NCBI GenBank assembly: GCA_026004675.1
Contig: BPJP01000002.1
Coordinates: 558,001-622,000 of the forward strand
Origin: Gemmatales bacterium
GTDB lineage: Bacteria; Planctomycetota; Planctomycetia; Gemmatales; Gemmataceae
DNA: 64,000 nt
Reading direction: 5' to 3'
The position numbers were made by a program, and so were the translations under genes. The notes beneath the pieces were generated by a model that saw only the letters and a program-made list of their open reading frames with translations, was not told the origin of the DNA and did not search any database. Shown here one piece after another: positions 47,194 to 56,719 of the stretch (position 1 is the first letter of the stretch; each line of letters begins with the position of its first letter).

Positions 47194-48486
47194 ATGGGGA
47201 GCCGATCCCGTGTTGACCGACGCGGCTTTCTCGCCTGCCTGCGCCGCAGCAATCTGCTGACGGAGGAGGAGTTCGGGGAAGTCGTCAAGCATTTGCCGAA
47301 TACGGACGCCGTCCGTGAATTGGCACGTCATCTAGTCGCCAACGGGCACCTGACACGCTTCCAAGCGGAAATGTTGTTGGCTGGACGAGCCAGCGGCTTC
47401 ATCCTTGGCCAATACCGAATTCTGGACCAGATCGGTCGCGGCGGCATGGGACGTGTTTTCAAAGCCGTCCATCAAACCATGAACCGCATCGTCGCCCTTA
47501 AGATCGTCTCGTCGAGTCTGGTCAAAACGGAGCGGGCCCGCAAGATGTTCCAACGCGAAGTCCGCGCTGCGGCCCGCTTGATGCATCCCAACATCGTCAC
47601 CGCCTATGACGCCAACCAGATCGGCGACCGCTATTACCTGGTCATGGAGTTCGTTGATGGGCCGAATTTGGAACAGCTTGTCCGAGAATATGGCCCGTTG
47701 CCCGTCCCGGTCGCCTGCGAGTTCATTCGCCAGGCCTGTTTAGGCTTGCAGGCAGCATCCGAACTGGGCATGGTGCACCGTGATATCAAGCCGGCAAACC
47801 TCCTCGTGCAGGGAACCAACACCCCCAATCAGCGGTGCATTGTCAAAATCCTTGATTTTGGCCTGGCTCGTTTGCATGCCAATGTCGATGATACCGGCGT
47901 TTATGAAGGCACGATCGAAACGCATCAGAACTCCGTCGTTGGCACTCCTGATTATCTTTCACCGGAACAGGCGGCGGATCTGCACAAGGCGGACATTCGC
48001 TCCGATCTCTACAGCCTGGGTTGCACCATGTATTTCCTGCTGACGGGACAGGTTCCGTTCCCCGGTCAGAGTTCGTTGGACAAGCTGGTACAACACAGCA
48101 CGGCCACTCCGGTTCCGATTCAGGTACTCCGACCCGAGGTTTCAACAGAGGTGGCCGCTATCGTCAACAAGTTGATGGCCAAAGCGCCCGAAGACCGCTT
48201 TCAAACTCCCGCGGAACTGGCCGAAGCACTTGCGCCGTTCGCGGAGAATTGCGCCCCTTTCTGGAAAACCGAATCCAATTCCGAATTGTCGCTCTCGGAA
48301 CCGGCGAATCTCGAAGACGATAACGCACTGGCCGGCACTTTGCCCGCCCATTCCTCCCTGACTCCGTTATCGAATTTTGGCGAACCGGCATTGACGTGGC
48401 CGCAGAAACTCTTTCGCGGGTTCGTTCTCACACTCTTCGTCGTGTGTTTGGCCGCGTTCGTTGGGGCAATGCTCTATCTGTTCTGA
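47194..48486 (+). CDS. Serine/threonine protein kinase with LTRFQA preface and membrane tail
   Basis: 430 residues. Residues 1-70 form the helical preface (ELARHLVANGHLTRFQAEMLLAGRASGFILG) shared with the kinase at 18976. The kinase domain is about 74-345 with GRGGMGRVFKA, VALKIVSS, VHRDIKPANLLV, LDFGLARL and GTPDYLSPEQA, all intact. A linker precedes one C-terminal membrane helix (GFVLTLFVVCLAAFVGAMLYLF), so it is tail-anchored with the kinase in the cytoplasm. It follows yhbH by 154 bases in the same direction. The substrate is unknown. Confidence 0.93.
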   Translation: MGSRSRVDRRGFLACLRRSNLLTEEEFGEVVKHLPNTDAVRELARHLVANGHLTRFQAEMLLAGRASGFILGQYRILDQIGRGGMGRVFKAVHQTMNRIVALKIVSSSLVKTERARKMFQREVRAAARLMHPNIVTAYDANQIGDRYYLVMEFVDGPNLEQLVREYGPLPVPVACEFIRQACLGLQAASELGMVHRDIKPANLLVQGTNTPNQRCIVKILDFGLARLHANVDDTGVYEGTIETHQNSVVGTPDYLSPEQAADLHKADIRSDLYSLGCTMYFLLTGQVPFPGQSSLDKLVQHSTATPVPIQVLRPEVSTEVAAIVNKLMAKAPEDRFQTPAELAEALAPFAENCAPFWKTESNSELSLSEPANLEDDNALAGTLPAHSSLTPLSNFGEPALTWPQKLFRGFVLTLFVVCLAAFVGAMLYLF

Positions 48487-48563
48487 ATGCCGGTGCTGAC
48501 GTTTCTCGACAACGATCCCTCGCCCCCTGTCCCAGGCACGAGCATTCGTCATCGAACGTCCGT

Positions 48564-49013
48564 TCATTGGTTCAGGTTCTTTTCAAAAATCACCAGATTA
48601 TCGAGTCGATCGGTGTCCCAGCGCAAGCCGACGATGTCGTATTGCATCGAGATCGCCAGGTGCAACATGGGCCGATGCTGGTTGTGGCATTCGAAACGAA
48701 TGGTTTCGTAGTGGTGTTCGCGTGCCCAAGCGTGGACCGCTTCCATCAGTTGCGTGGCGATTCCTTGTCGGCGATATCCCGGCAACACTCCGTAAAACCA
48801 CGCATAAAACACGTTCGGTTTCTGTTCGAATCCCAAAAAGAAACCGACCGGCTCGTCTCCCATGCGAGCGACTAACTGCAGGATGTTGTAACGCCCGCGG
48901 TAACGCCGACGAAACGATTCTTCGTCGCGTGGCGGCCGGTAAATCTGGTTGTACAGGTCAACGATGATTTGAAGATCTTCGAGACCGACAACATCGATGA
49001 TTGCATCCGCCAT
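48564..49013 (-). CDS. GNAT family N-acetyltransferase
   Basis: 149 residues; ribosome site GAGGAAC. The acetyl-CoA motif A is present (YGVLPGYRRQGIATQLMEAVHAWAREHHY; core RRQGIA). The N-terminus (IDVVGLEDLQIIVDLYNQIYRP) and C-terminus (DTDRLDNLVIFEKNLNQ) fit a complete single-domain GNAT. The acceptor substrate is unknown. The gene starts 15 bases after the acidic protein gene ends, in the same direction, so the two are probably one operon. Confidence 0.87.
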   Translation of the reverse strand: MADAIIDVVGLEDLQIIVDLYNQIYRPPRDEESFRRRYRGRYNILQLVARMGDEPVGFFLGFEQKPNVFYAWFYGVLPGYRRQGIATQLMEAVHAWAREHHYETIRFECHNQHRPMLHLAISMQYDIVGLRWDTDRLDNLVIFEKNLNQ

Positions 49014-49028
49014 TTCTGTTCCTCGTTT

Positions 49029-49787
49029 CTATCTGTCAGGGCGATACAAAGAGGCGATCAGTTCTTGCCAGGAGGGGACATTCCAATCGGACAGATTGTC
49101 GACCTCATCGGCATCTTCGTTGTCGGCCTGATCCTTTTTGTCCTTGCCGATTTTTTTCCGGCTGCGTCGACCGCGACGCCGGTTCCTCTCCTCTGTTTCC
49201 TCGTCACGTTCGTTTGTTTCCGTCGATTCCGGTTCACGTTCGTTATCCGTCGGCGCGACCGGTTCGTCTTCCTCTTCTGCCTCGGACTCCATGGTGGTTT
49301 CCGCTTCCAGAATGGCTTGGGCAGCTGGCTCTGCGTCGCTCGAAGCGGCATCCATTTCGGATTCATTCAATGGGCTGGAACGATCGCTCCGTCGTCTGGC
49401 TCGACCGCCGCGTCGGCCTTTTCGACCTCGGCGTGCTTTTCCCGGTTTGGCCGTTTCTGTAGTCGTCGCGGCCACCGTCTCTTCCTCGGCTAATGCGACG
49501 GCCGGCTGCTCGTCTTCTTCGCCCGCGTCATTCTGCTGTACGGGGCTCGCTTCTTCATCCTCAGTGTCATAGTGCTCGGTGGGTTCCACGTCTTCCCGTT
49601 CGCCTTGGCCTTCATCATCACCTTTGGCCAAGAAATCGTCTGGTTCCCGCTTGGAGTCGTTGGAAGCTTCTTCCGTCAGTTGTTCATTGCCGGTGCCCGT
49701 CTGGCCTTTGTCATCGGGTTCAGGAGGTAAGCCAAGTTGTTCAGCAATTTCCCTCCAATGTGCGTCAAGTTCTTCTCGGCTGTTCAT
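49029..49787 (-). CDS. Highly charged low-complexity protein
   Basis: 252 residues dominated by Glu, Asp and Thr, with one basic block (RRGRKGRRGGRARRRSDR, about 118-135) and another near 205-218. Only the two ends look conserved: MNSREELDAHWREIAEQLGLPPEP at the N-terminus and DNLSDWNVPSWQELIASLYRPDR at the C-terminus. The middle should be disordered. It resembles the acidic/basic insert of RNase E/G at 5162 in composition. I do not recognise a function; the short ends could be binding peptides. It is followed by the GNAT gene. Confidence 0.75.
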   Translation of the reverse strand: MNSREELDAHWREIAEQLGLPPEPDDKGQTGTGNEQLTEEASNDSKREPDDFLAKGDDEGQGEREDVEPTEHYDTEDEEASPVQQNDAGEEDEQPAVALAEEETVAATTTETAKPGKARRGRKGRRGGRARRRSDRSSPLNESEMDAASSDAEPAAQAILEAETTMESEAEEEDEPVAPTDNEREPESTETNERDEETEERNRRRGRRSRKKIGKDKKDQADNEDADEVDNLSDWNVPSWQELIASLYRPDR

Positions 49788-50136
49788 CTGCGTATGGACA
49801 ACGGAAAGTAAGGTAAAAGATTCGTGCCATGTTCAGGATGCTGACCATGGTGAGTGTTCTTATTGTACGACAAGTCGGAGAAAAACGGTAGATGGAACGT
49901 CTTCATTCGGCCCGGGGCTTCTCGACGAATGGTTTAGCCGAACACCGGGTTCTCCGTAAGGTATGGATGCCGTGAAAAGACAGGTTGGATTTCGATTTTT
50001 TTGAGAATTTCCTCCCGGCAGCCAGCGAAGTAAGCATGAGTAGCGGTACGTGCGTGTGTCGCGCTAAAATTTGCTGGTAGAATGACAGACAGCACGTGAT
50101 CCAACGCCAATGCCTGCGAAAAACGATGGGGGAGAA
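49788..50136. other. Divergent intergenic region (349 bases)
   Basis: No gene or clear signal. It separates the acidic-protein operon from the HtrA-like protease gene. A TAGAAT about 65 bases before the protease start lacks a -35 partner. Confidence 0.4.
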
Positions 50137-51255
50137 ATGCGCGAACATACAAAGGTCCCGCTGACAGGTTCTTTCGTTCTGCTTTTGCTCTTGTTTTCCT
50201 TGACGGTCGTGGCTTGGGTTTGGTGGCTATGGCCAACCGGTTCCTTGACGGATCCGGACTATCAGCCAAGGGCGATCACGGCGCGAGGCGATCTGGCGGA
50301 AGACGAGAAAGCAACGATCGAAATCTACAATCAGGCCCGAAAGGGCGTGGTGTACATCACGACGTTGACGGTGCGGCGCGATTTATTCAGCTTGCGACTG
50401 CGGGAAATCCCAAGCGGCACTGGCTCGGGATTTGTTTGGGATCGACAAGGCCATATTGTGACGAATTACCACGTCATCGAGAACGCGAATGCAGCGGAGA
50501 TTTCACTGGCGGACCATACGACTTGGAAAGCACGGACGGTAGGCGTCGCCCCGAATTGGGACCTGGCCGTCCTCAAGATCGACGCGCCGGCACGGAAACT
50601 CTTTCCGCTGCCGATCGGCACTTCTCATGATCTTCAAGTAGGTCAAAAGACGTTTGCCATAGGCAATCCTTTCGGGCTGGACCAGACGTTGACGACGGGC
50701 GTGGTCAGTGCCCTGGGACGCGAGATCGAGTCAGTTGCAGGAAATAAGATTGAAGGCGTCATCCAAACCGATGCAGCCATCAACCCGGGGAATTCGGGTG
50801 GCCCGTTGTTGGACAGTGCCGGTCGCGTGATCGGCGTCAACACAGCGATTGTAAGCCCGTCTCGCGCATCGGCCGGCATAGGCTTCGCCATTCCCATCGA
50901 CGACGTGAATCGCGTCGTGACTCAGTTGATCCGCCATGGCAAAATCGAACGCCCAGGCTTGAGAATCACGGTCGCGCCTGACCATTTCGTCCGTGAGCTT
51001 GGCTTGCAAGGAGCCTTGGTCATTGATGTCGCACCCGATGGTCCTGCCGGCCAGGCCGGTATTCGGCCAATGACCAGGTTGCCCACTGGTCAAATCGTTG
51101 CTGATGTCATCATCGCCATCGATGGCAAACCGGTCGAATCGCGAGGTGATCTGATCGACTTGCTCGGCAAATACAAGGTAGGCGACGAAGTGACAGTGAC
51201 GATCCTGCGTGAGGGTAAAAAGATCGATTTACGTGTCCGTCTCGCTGCTCTTTGA
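50137..51255 (+). CDS. HtrA/DegP-like trypsin-fold serine protease with PDZ domain
   Basis: 372 residues from ATG 50137, preceded by GGGGGAGA; an ATG at 50110 is an alternative. One N-terminal membrane helix (FVLLLLLFSLTVVAWVWWLW). The catalytic triad is visible as His in VTNYHVIENA, Asp in NWDLAVLKI and Ser in NPGNSGGPLLD. One PDZ domain follows (LVIDVAPDGPAGQAGIRP, IVADVIIAIDGKPVES). These proteases act in the periplasm on misfolded or regulatory substrates. The last 27 bases overlap the convergent ATP-cone gene. Confidence 0.94.
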   Translation: MREHTKVPLTGSFVLLLLLFSLTVVAWVWWLWPTGSLTDPDYQPRAITARGDLAEDEKATIEIYNQARKGVVYITTLTVRRDLFSLRLREIPSGTGSGFVWDRQGHIVTNYHVIENANAAEISLADHTTWKARTVGVAPNWDLAVLKIDAPARKLFPLPIGTSHDLQVGQKTFAIGNPFGLDQTLTTGVVSALGREIESVAGNKIEGVIQTDAAINPGNSGGPLLDSAGRVIGVNTAIVSPSRASAGIGFAIPIDDVNRVVTQLIRHGKIERPGLRITVAPDHFVRELGLQGALVIDVAPDGPAGQAGIRPMTRLPTGQIVADVIIAIDGKPVESRGDLIDLLGKYKVGDEVTVTILREGKKIDLRVRLAAL

Positions 51256-52779
51256 TGTCGGTTCCTCCGCCGAACCGATACCAAGGAACTCGATGCTTTC
51301 GATGGTCGTATCAGCCTGGGCAAGGGCAAGGACGTCAAACAAGCTGGCTCGGTCAGGAGGGTTGCTGGACGGGTAGCAGATCGTCGCCGTGCCTGTTGGT
51401 CCGGACCGATGCAAATACGCCACTGCACGCAACTGCTGCAGCATTGCCGGCCGATCATCGTGTGGGCTGACACCATCCAGGCGGACGCCGATATGCCTGC
51501 TGGCAGCCTCAGCGGCTAACACGTCGCGAAGTCGGCGAACAATTTGCTCCGCAAACTCGAGGGCCTCTTCATCGCCACAAAGCTCTTTCCCTGAGAGGTG
51601 ATGGACGGCTCGGTCCAAATGGAGTGGCCTGACGACGAGGTGAGCGCGGTCGAGCAGAAAAGCAGGCCAATCGTTCTGGCGCCGACGGAGAAACTCGCGT
51701 TTTTGCGCTCCCGCACTAACCGCCAGACGCGCCAAAGTTCCCAGTTTTTCAAGGAAACGCTCAGGTTCGCGCATCCCCCGCCGACGAGCGAAACGAGCTA
51801 AATCCAAACTGACGCACAGAAGCAACGCGGTCCTGCGCCGGTCCAGAGTGCGGCTCAACGACACCGGCTGCTTCGGTCTGTCGAAGGAAAAAACAACCCG
51901 CTTCCCCTGGATGTGGCCTTCGAGGATGGCGTCGAGCACCCATTTATTCTGTGGTTGAAAGGATTCCACCTGCAAATGCCATGATGTGCGGATCGTGACT
52001 ATCTTCGGCAGATGACGAAACAGTCGCAGGGCGATTTCGGTTCGGCGTGCTTCCTGGTCGAATGCGGAAGCGAACAAGGGGCCACTGACCAGATCGCTGG
52101 CCCATGCCGGTGATTCCCGAATGTTGAGATTGACGATAACCTGAAGCCCAGTTGCCTGAACGGCGCAGTGCAAATCTTTGATGAATGGTTCAACGCTGGT
52201 GCATGCATCATCGGCCAGCCAAAACTCCGGGCTGTCAAGAACCACGAATTTGTCAGCGAACCGTCGGCAGTTGACGATCGACTGGAAAAAATCCTGCGCC
52301 GGGGAAACGACGACACCTGCCAGATGAAACGGTGCATCAAGACCGCCTAAGCGCAACAAGCCTTCCTGATGAAGGGCAACCAGATCCGGAGAAAAAACTT
52401 CTCGCAGCGAAAAGTCCGAGTGGGCTGCCGACTCGATACGAGGCAGAGGAACGTCAGCAGGTAGTGTCGTGTCCGCGACACGCGCCTGGCAGCCAAGCCG
52501 ATAGAAGCTGGCGTAGGTCCAGGCCAGTTCCGGATATCCTAGCTCACGAACCACTTTGACGACCACGTCGTCGACTTGCTCAACCGAAAGAACGCTTTCG
52601 GAAGCTTCGCTCAGGAAGTGCAGGACGCTCTCGGTGAGTTCACGCGCCGTGAAACTGTCCGGGTTGCCGAGCCTCTTCCCTGCCGCGAACAGGCCGCGAC
52701 TAATCAAGTCAGCATCGAAAGGAATGACTTGGCCATTTCCCAAACGAATCCATTCGGGCCGTCTTTGTGATCGACTCAT
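51229..52779 (-). CDS. ATP-cone protein resembling a non-catalytic anaerobic ribonucleotide reductase
   Basis: 516 residues. Residues 1-95 form an ATP-cone (WIRLGNGQVIPFDADLISRGLFAAGKRLG to ELGYPELAWTYASFYRLG), the allosteric module of NrdR, NrdA and NrdD. The rest is shorter than NrdD (about 700). The stretch HHLSGKELCGDEEALEFAEQIVRRLRDVL and RRRQNDWPAF upstream of it resemble the NrdD core region (LTGKxLHxxxEALEFA). I cannot find the C-terminal zinc CxxC pairs or the glycyl-radical RVxGY motif, so it should not be catalytic. It may bind nucleotides as a sensor. The 3' end overlaps the convergent protease gene. Confidence 0.6.
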   Translation of the reverse strand: MSRSQRRPEWIRLGNGQVIPFDADLISRGLFAAGKRLGNPDSFTARELTESVLHFLSEASESVLSVEQVDDVVVKVVRELGYPELAWTYASFYRLGCQARVADTTLPADVPLPRIESAAHSDFSLREVFSPDLVALHQEGLLRLGGLDAPFHLAGVVVSPAQDFFQSIVNCRRFADKFVVLDSPEFWLADDACTSVEPFIKDLHCAVQATGLQVIVNLNIRESPAWASDLVSGPLFASAFDQEARRTEIALRLFRHLPKIVTIRTSWHLQVESFQPQNKWVLDAILEGHIQGKRVVFSFDRPKQPVSLSRTLDRRRTALLLCVSLDLARFARRRGMREPERFLEKLGTLARLAVSAGAQKREFLRRRQNDWPAFLLDRAHLVVRPLHLDRAVHHLSGKELCGDEEALEFAEQIVRRLRDVLAAEAASRHIGVRLDGVSPHDDRPAMLQQLRAVAYLHRSGPTGTATICYPSSNPPDRASLFDVLALAQADTTIESIEFLGIGSAEEPTSKSSETDT

Positions 52780-52946
52780 GCCTGTCGGCCTGCCCTGCTA
52801 TTGACACTCTCGAATCATGCGGTCATTTCTTATCGCGACGCATTCGGTAGACTATGTTGGATCGGCGGGACCGAAGCCCGGCCATTCATTTGCGAAGTTA
52901 GTTATAACAGAGACCGGCTCAGACGGCACACGGGGAATCGGTGTGC

Positions 52947-53691
52947 TTATTCGTCATCCTTCGCCTCGAAGGCGACCAAGATGCACGTGACGTTGTCGGA
53001 TGAACCGCGATCAAGCGACAGTTGCACGAGTTGCTCGCAACCGTTCTGCGGGTCTGGGCAATGGCGAATTCGACGTAAATCGTTCTCGTCGATGTAGTTC
53101 GTCAGGCCGTCACTGGCGAGGAGGAGAAGGTCTCCAGGCTCCGGAGCAAATTGAACTACATCGGTGCGTTCGTCCATTTGCGTACAGCCAAGGAAGCGAT
53201 AGAGGACATGTTGCAAGGGACTGTGCTTGGCTTCCGATTCGGATAAGACGCCGTGATTGACAAGCTCCTGTGCGACCGAGTGATCGATGGTAAGCAGGTG
53301 CACTTCGTCGCCACGAACGAGATAGGCTCTGCTATCGCCGAGGCTGGCCACGAAGACGCGTCCTTGGCGTTCCAGCGCCATGACCGCGGTCGTTCCCATG
53401 CGCGAGTTGTGAGGCTGTTCCTGGGAGGCGGCAATGATCGCCTGATTGGCCTCGGCCATGGCTCGCTGAACCAGTGCGTCCGGGCTGTCTTGACCGTTCA
53501 AAACCTCTCGCCACCACGCGTGGGATGATATCGACCGCCATGCTGCTTGCGACTTCGCCGCAAGCCATGCCCCCCATGCCATCCGCAACCACAAACAAGC
53601 GGTTCGTCTCGTCGACAACGAAACTGTCTTCGTTGTTGGGCCGGACCCCTTTGGCACTGAAGGCACCGACTCGTATGACACATTCAGCCAT
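52947..53691 (-). pseudogene. PP2C-type protein phosphatase with one frameshift
   Basis: From ATG 53691 the first frame gives [33 protein letters not shown] and [23 protein letters not shown], the metal-binding N-terminal part of a PP2C. It fails at about 53508-53525, and the next frame continues with [49 protein letters not shown] and SSDNVTCILVAFE to a stop at 52947. One extra base near 53511-53525 explains the break. Restored length is about 247 residues, normal for the bacterial Stp1 type that dephosphorylates Ser/Thr kinase targets. Given three kinases here, a real loss would be notable, but a sequencing error is plausible. Confidence 0.85.
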
Positions 53692-53847
53692 GGCTCGCCT
53701 GCGATCTGGTTCGCGGACTGTCAGTATCCCTATTCTAGATCACACGCTATAAAACGCAACGAAAAAGCGAGTTCGTGTCGCTCCGGAAAAACTAAAGAAA
53801 TCAAGGACGTAGCGAACGAAAACGTGTATGCAATCCCGAGGTAGCCC

Positions 53848-55008
53848 ATGCCATTAGAGGAGTTGCCGGCAATGTTAGGCGGCCAGCCCGTTCGGCCACA
53901 GGGACCTCCGTCCTGGCCGTTGCCTGACGACGATGTCCTGGCTGGCTTGCAGCAGGCATTCCAATCGGGGCAATGGGGCCAGTACCATGGCGAGTTCGTC
54001 GAGCGATTGGAACAGCGATTGGCTCAGTATCATCATGTTTCTCATGTGATGCTCTGTGCTAGCGGCACGATTGCCGTGGAAATGGCGCTTCGCGGTTTGC
54101 GGGTAGGGGCAGGCGATGAAGTTCTTCTTGCCGCCTACGACTACCCGGGGAACTTCCTGACGGTTCACGCTTTGGGGGCCAGGCCGGTGTTGGTGGATGT
54201 GGCACCTGAAAACTGGAACCTCGACGCAGGCCGACTCGAACGAGCCTTCACTTCCCAGGTTCGGGCTTTGATCGTATCGCACTTGCACGGCGGCCTCGTC
54301 GACATGACAGCGGTCATGGACTGGGCAGGAAGTCGAGGCGTCGTCGTGGTCGAAGACGCGGCCCAATGCCCGGGGGCGACGATCCAAGGCCGGCGTGCCG
54401 GAACGTGGGGCGACGTGGGCATCCTGAGCTTTGGCGGCTCAAAATTGTTAAGCGCCGGAAGAGGGGGAGCGATCCTGACGCAACGCACCGATGTCTATCA
54501 ACGTATCCGGGCGTGGATGAATCGTGGCAACTGGATCGCCCCGCTGTCACCATTACAGGCTGCCGTCTTGTTGCCTCAACTCGAGCGTCTGGACGAGCGG
54601 AACGCGCAGCGGGAGAAAAACGCCCAACGTTTGCGTCAACTGGTCAGCGACATACCGGGACTGAAGCCGTTCCGCAACCGCACCGAGGGAACCCCTGGCT
54701 ATTACAAGATGGGCTGGCAATTCGACGCTGCCGAATTCGGCATGGCTCGCGCCACCATGACGGCTGCACTTCGCGCCGAAGGAATCGCTTTCGATGAAGG
54801 ATTCAAGGCGTTGCACCAGGGACGTTCGCCCAGCCGATTTCGGGCTGCGGGCCCCTTGACCGAGGCGGAAAAAGCCCACCATGGCGCAGTCATCTTGCAT
54901 CATCCGATTCTGCTCGGAGATGACGACGATCTTGCACAGGTTGCCGAAGCCGTGCGGAAGGTCCAAACACATGCCGCCGTCATCCGGGAACGCTGTGAGA
55001 TGCCCTGA
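53848..55008 (+). CDS. DegT/DnrJ/EryC1/StrS-type aminotransferase
   Basis: 386 residues; GAGG ribosome site. The PLP-dependent fold shows YHHVSHVMLCASGTIAVEMALRG (cofactor phosphate loop), VVVVEDAAQCPGATIQGRRAGTWGD (Asp for the PLP ring nitrogen) and GILSFGGSKLLSAGRGGAILT with the PLP lysine in GGSK. Family members aminate nucleotide-sugar keto groups or act on aminocyclitols such as AHBA. No sugar-nucleotide genes are adjacent, so the substrate cannot be named. Confidence 0.9.
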   Translation: MPLEELPAMLGGQPVRPQGPPSWPLPDDDVLAGLQQAFQSGQWGQYHGEFVERLEQRLAQYHHVSHVMLCASGTIAVEMALRGLRVGAGDEVLLAAYDYPGNFLTVHALGARPVLVDVAPENWNLDAGRLERAFTSQVRALIVSHLHGGLVDMTAVMDWAGSRGVVVVEDAAQCPGATIQGRRAGTWGDVGILSFGGSKLLSAGRGGAILTQRTDVYQRIRAWMNRGNWIAPLSPLQAAVLLPQLERLDERNAQREKNAQRLRQLVSDIPGLKPFRNRTEGTPGYYKMGWQFDAAEFGMARATMTAALRAEGIAFDEGFKALHQGRSPSRFRAAGPLTEAEKAHHGAVILHHPILLGDDDDLAQVAEAVRKVQTHAAVIRERCEMP

Positions 55009-55028
55009 TTCAGAATAAGCCTCGTCCC

Positions 55029-55598
55029 TTAACCTCGAAAATAGCGTTGGCATTCCGGGTCATTCAGAAAAGTAAGTGAAAGAATACCTAAAATCAGATT
55101 GACGAGATCGCAATTAATGATGTTGATAATCTGCATAACGGCAATTCCCGTAGGCGGGCTTTGCTGGTAGGCCTCTTCGCTCAGCAGGCTTGAAGCTCGC
55201 ACGACAGCCAGGATACCGAGAACCAAGCTGTAATACGTCCCAGGCCACAAGAGGCAAGAGCAGGTTGCCATGAATGCCATCGAGGCAAGGATAGCGACGA
55301 TTCCCCCGGCCAGCATCATCCCGCCAATCGCTTGAACCTTGGACGGCTTTGACGGGTGGCGCAGCGGCTGATGTGAACCGAAACTTTGGGCGGGATAGCC
55401 GGTTGATTGTTGATGCGTGTTTTGATCGCGAGAAGTGGCGGCCGGCTGGTCGAAGTCCTCGACGCCTTCGCTGACGACCTGCTGCCGCTCACTCGTAAAC
55501 ATGCTGCCGCAGGATGGGCATTGGACTTTTGCTCCCAGCCATTCTTCTGGAATACGGAGCTTTCGAAAGCATTCTGGACAATGGATGAGGTGATACAT
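55029..55598 (-). CDS. Membrane protein with N-terminal zinc ribbon
   Basis: 189 residues from ATG 55598 (GGAG nine bases upstream); a GTG at 55613 is an alternative. The N-terminus is a zinc ribbon (MYHLIHCPECFRKLRIPEEWLGAKVQCPSCGSMF). A polar linker and about three or four membrane segments follow (IGGMMLAGGIVAILASMAFMATCSCLLWPG, YYSLVLGILAVV, DLVNLILGILSLTFL). It is a cytoplasmic ribbon on a membrane anchor. I do not know its function; the ribbon resembles those of the WD40 protein and the six-ribbon protein in this window. Confidence 0.8.
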   Translation of the reverse strand: MYHLIHCPECFRKLRIPEEWLGAKVQCPSCGSMFTSERQQVVSEGVEDFDQPAATSRDQNTHQQSTGYPAQSFGSHQPLRHPSKPSKVQAIGGMMLAGGIVAILASMAFMATCSCLLWPGTYYSLVLGILAVVRASSLLSEEAYQQSPPTGIAVMQIINIINCDLVNLILGILSLTFLNDPECQRYFRG

Positions 55599-55744
55599 TC
55601 CTCGCGGCTCCACTTGGCGCGGCCGGCCTGCGTCAGCGCTGGTCGGATCGTTTCATCAATAGCACAACTTCGACGCAAGTTCAAATTTGCCCGCCTGCCC
55701 GGTTCTTCGTTTCAAAACCGTGGCTCTTTTGTCCCCGACGGCTT

Positions 55745-56623
55745 ATGCCATCGACCGACGAAAACGATCGCCATACAATAAGCCAAATGCATTCGAATTC
55801 AACTGAATGGTTGCAGATCCGCGAATCTCCTGACCTCCGCAACGGTACGCTGGTACTCGCGTTCTCCGGTTGGATGGATGGCGGCGATGTTTCAACCGGG
55901 ACGGTCACTCGCCTCGTCGATCTGCTCGAAGCCAGACCGATTGCCGAAATCGATCCGGAACCTTTCTACATCTATAATTTTCCCGGATCGATGGAGGTGG
56001 CAGCGTTGTTCCGCCCGCATATCCGCATCGACGACGGCATCGTTGAAGCCGTCGAGATGCCGAGCAATGTCTTTTATTGCAAGGAATCGGAAAAGCTGTT
56101 GCTGTTCGTCGGCAAGGAACCGAACTTGTTGTGGCGCACCTTCGCAGCCTGTATCTTCGAGATCGTCCAACGATTGGGGATCAGCAGGATCATCTTTGTA
56201 GGCTCGTTTGGCGGCACCGTACCCCATACCCGCGAGCCGAGACTCTATGTAACGTGCTCGGAAAAGTCGCTCATCGCCGAGATGCAGCAATATGGCGTCC
56301 GCCGCAGCGGCTATGAAGGTCCTGGCTCGTTTACCAGCTACCTGATGACACAAGCTCCTGCCGTCGGCTTGAAAATGACCTCGCTCGTTGCCGAAATACC
56401 CGGTTATCTCCAGGGAACCAATCCGCTAAGCATCGAAGCAGTCACGCGTCGGTTAGCCAAGATACTCAAACTGCCTCTCGATCTGGCTTCCCTTCGCCAG
56501 GCTAGCACCGAATGGGAACTGCGGGTTACAGCGGCAATCGAACAAGACGAAGAACTGGCACGCCGAGTCCGCCAACTCGAAGAAGACTACGATAACGAGT
56601 TATTGAAAGAACAGGAGGAATGA
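55745..56623 (+). CDS. PAC2 family protein
   Basis: 292 residues from ATG 55745; ATG 55787 (MHSNSTEWLQI) is closer to the usual start of the family and cannot be excluded, as neither has a clear ribosome site. LRNGTLVLAFSGWMDGGDVS, IIFVGSFGGTVPHTREPR and ARYxGPGSF-like sequence GYEGPGSFTSYLMTQAP identify the PAC2 fold (proteasome assembly chaperone type). A coiled-coil-like acidic tail ends the protein (ARRVRQLEEDYDNELLKEQEE). In bacteria its role is unknown. It diverges from the zinc-ribbon membrane protein. Confidence 0.87.
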   Translation: MPSTDENDRHTISQMHSNSTEWLQIRESPDLRNGTLVLAFSGWMDGGDVSTGTVTRLVDLLEARPIAEIDPEPFYIYNFPGSMEVAALFRPHIRIDDGIVEAVEMPSNVFYCKESEKLLLFVGKEPNLLWRTFAACIFEIVQRLGISRIIFVGSFGGTVPHTREPRLYVTCSEKSLIAEMQQYGVRRSGYEGPGSFTSYLMTQAPAVGLKMTSLVAEIPGYLQGTNPLSIEAVTRRLAKILKLPLDLASLRQASTEWELRVTAAIEQDEELARRVRQLEEDYDNELLKEQEE

Positions 56624-56719
56624 GACGCCCAGTTGCCAAACGCGATTTGGATGGTCTCGACGTTAGGACGGCTTCCCCCGTAAATTGGCAAGCGAAAAGC
56701 AACTTGTGTACATAGCATA

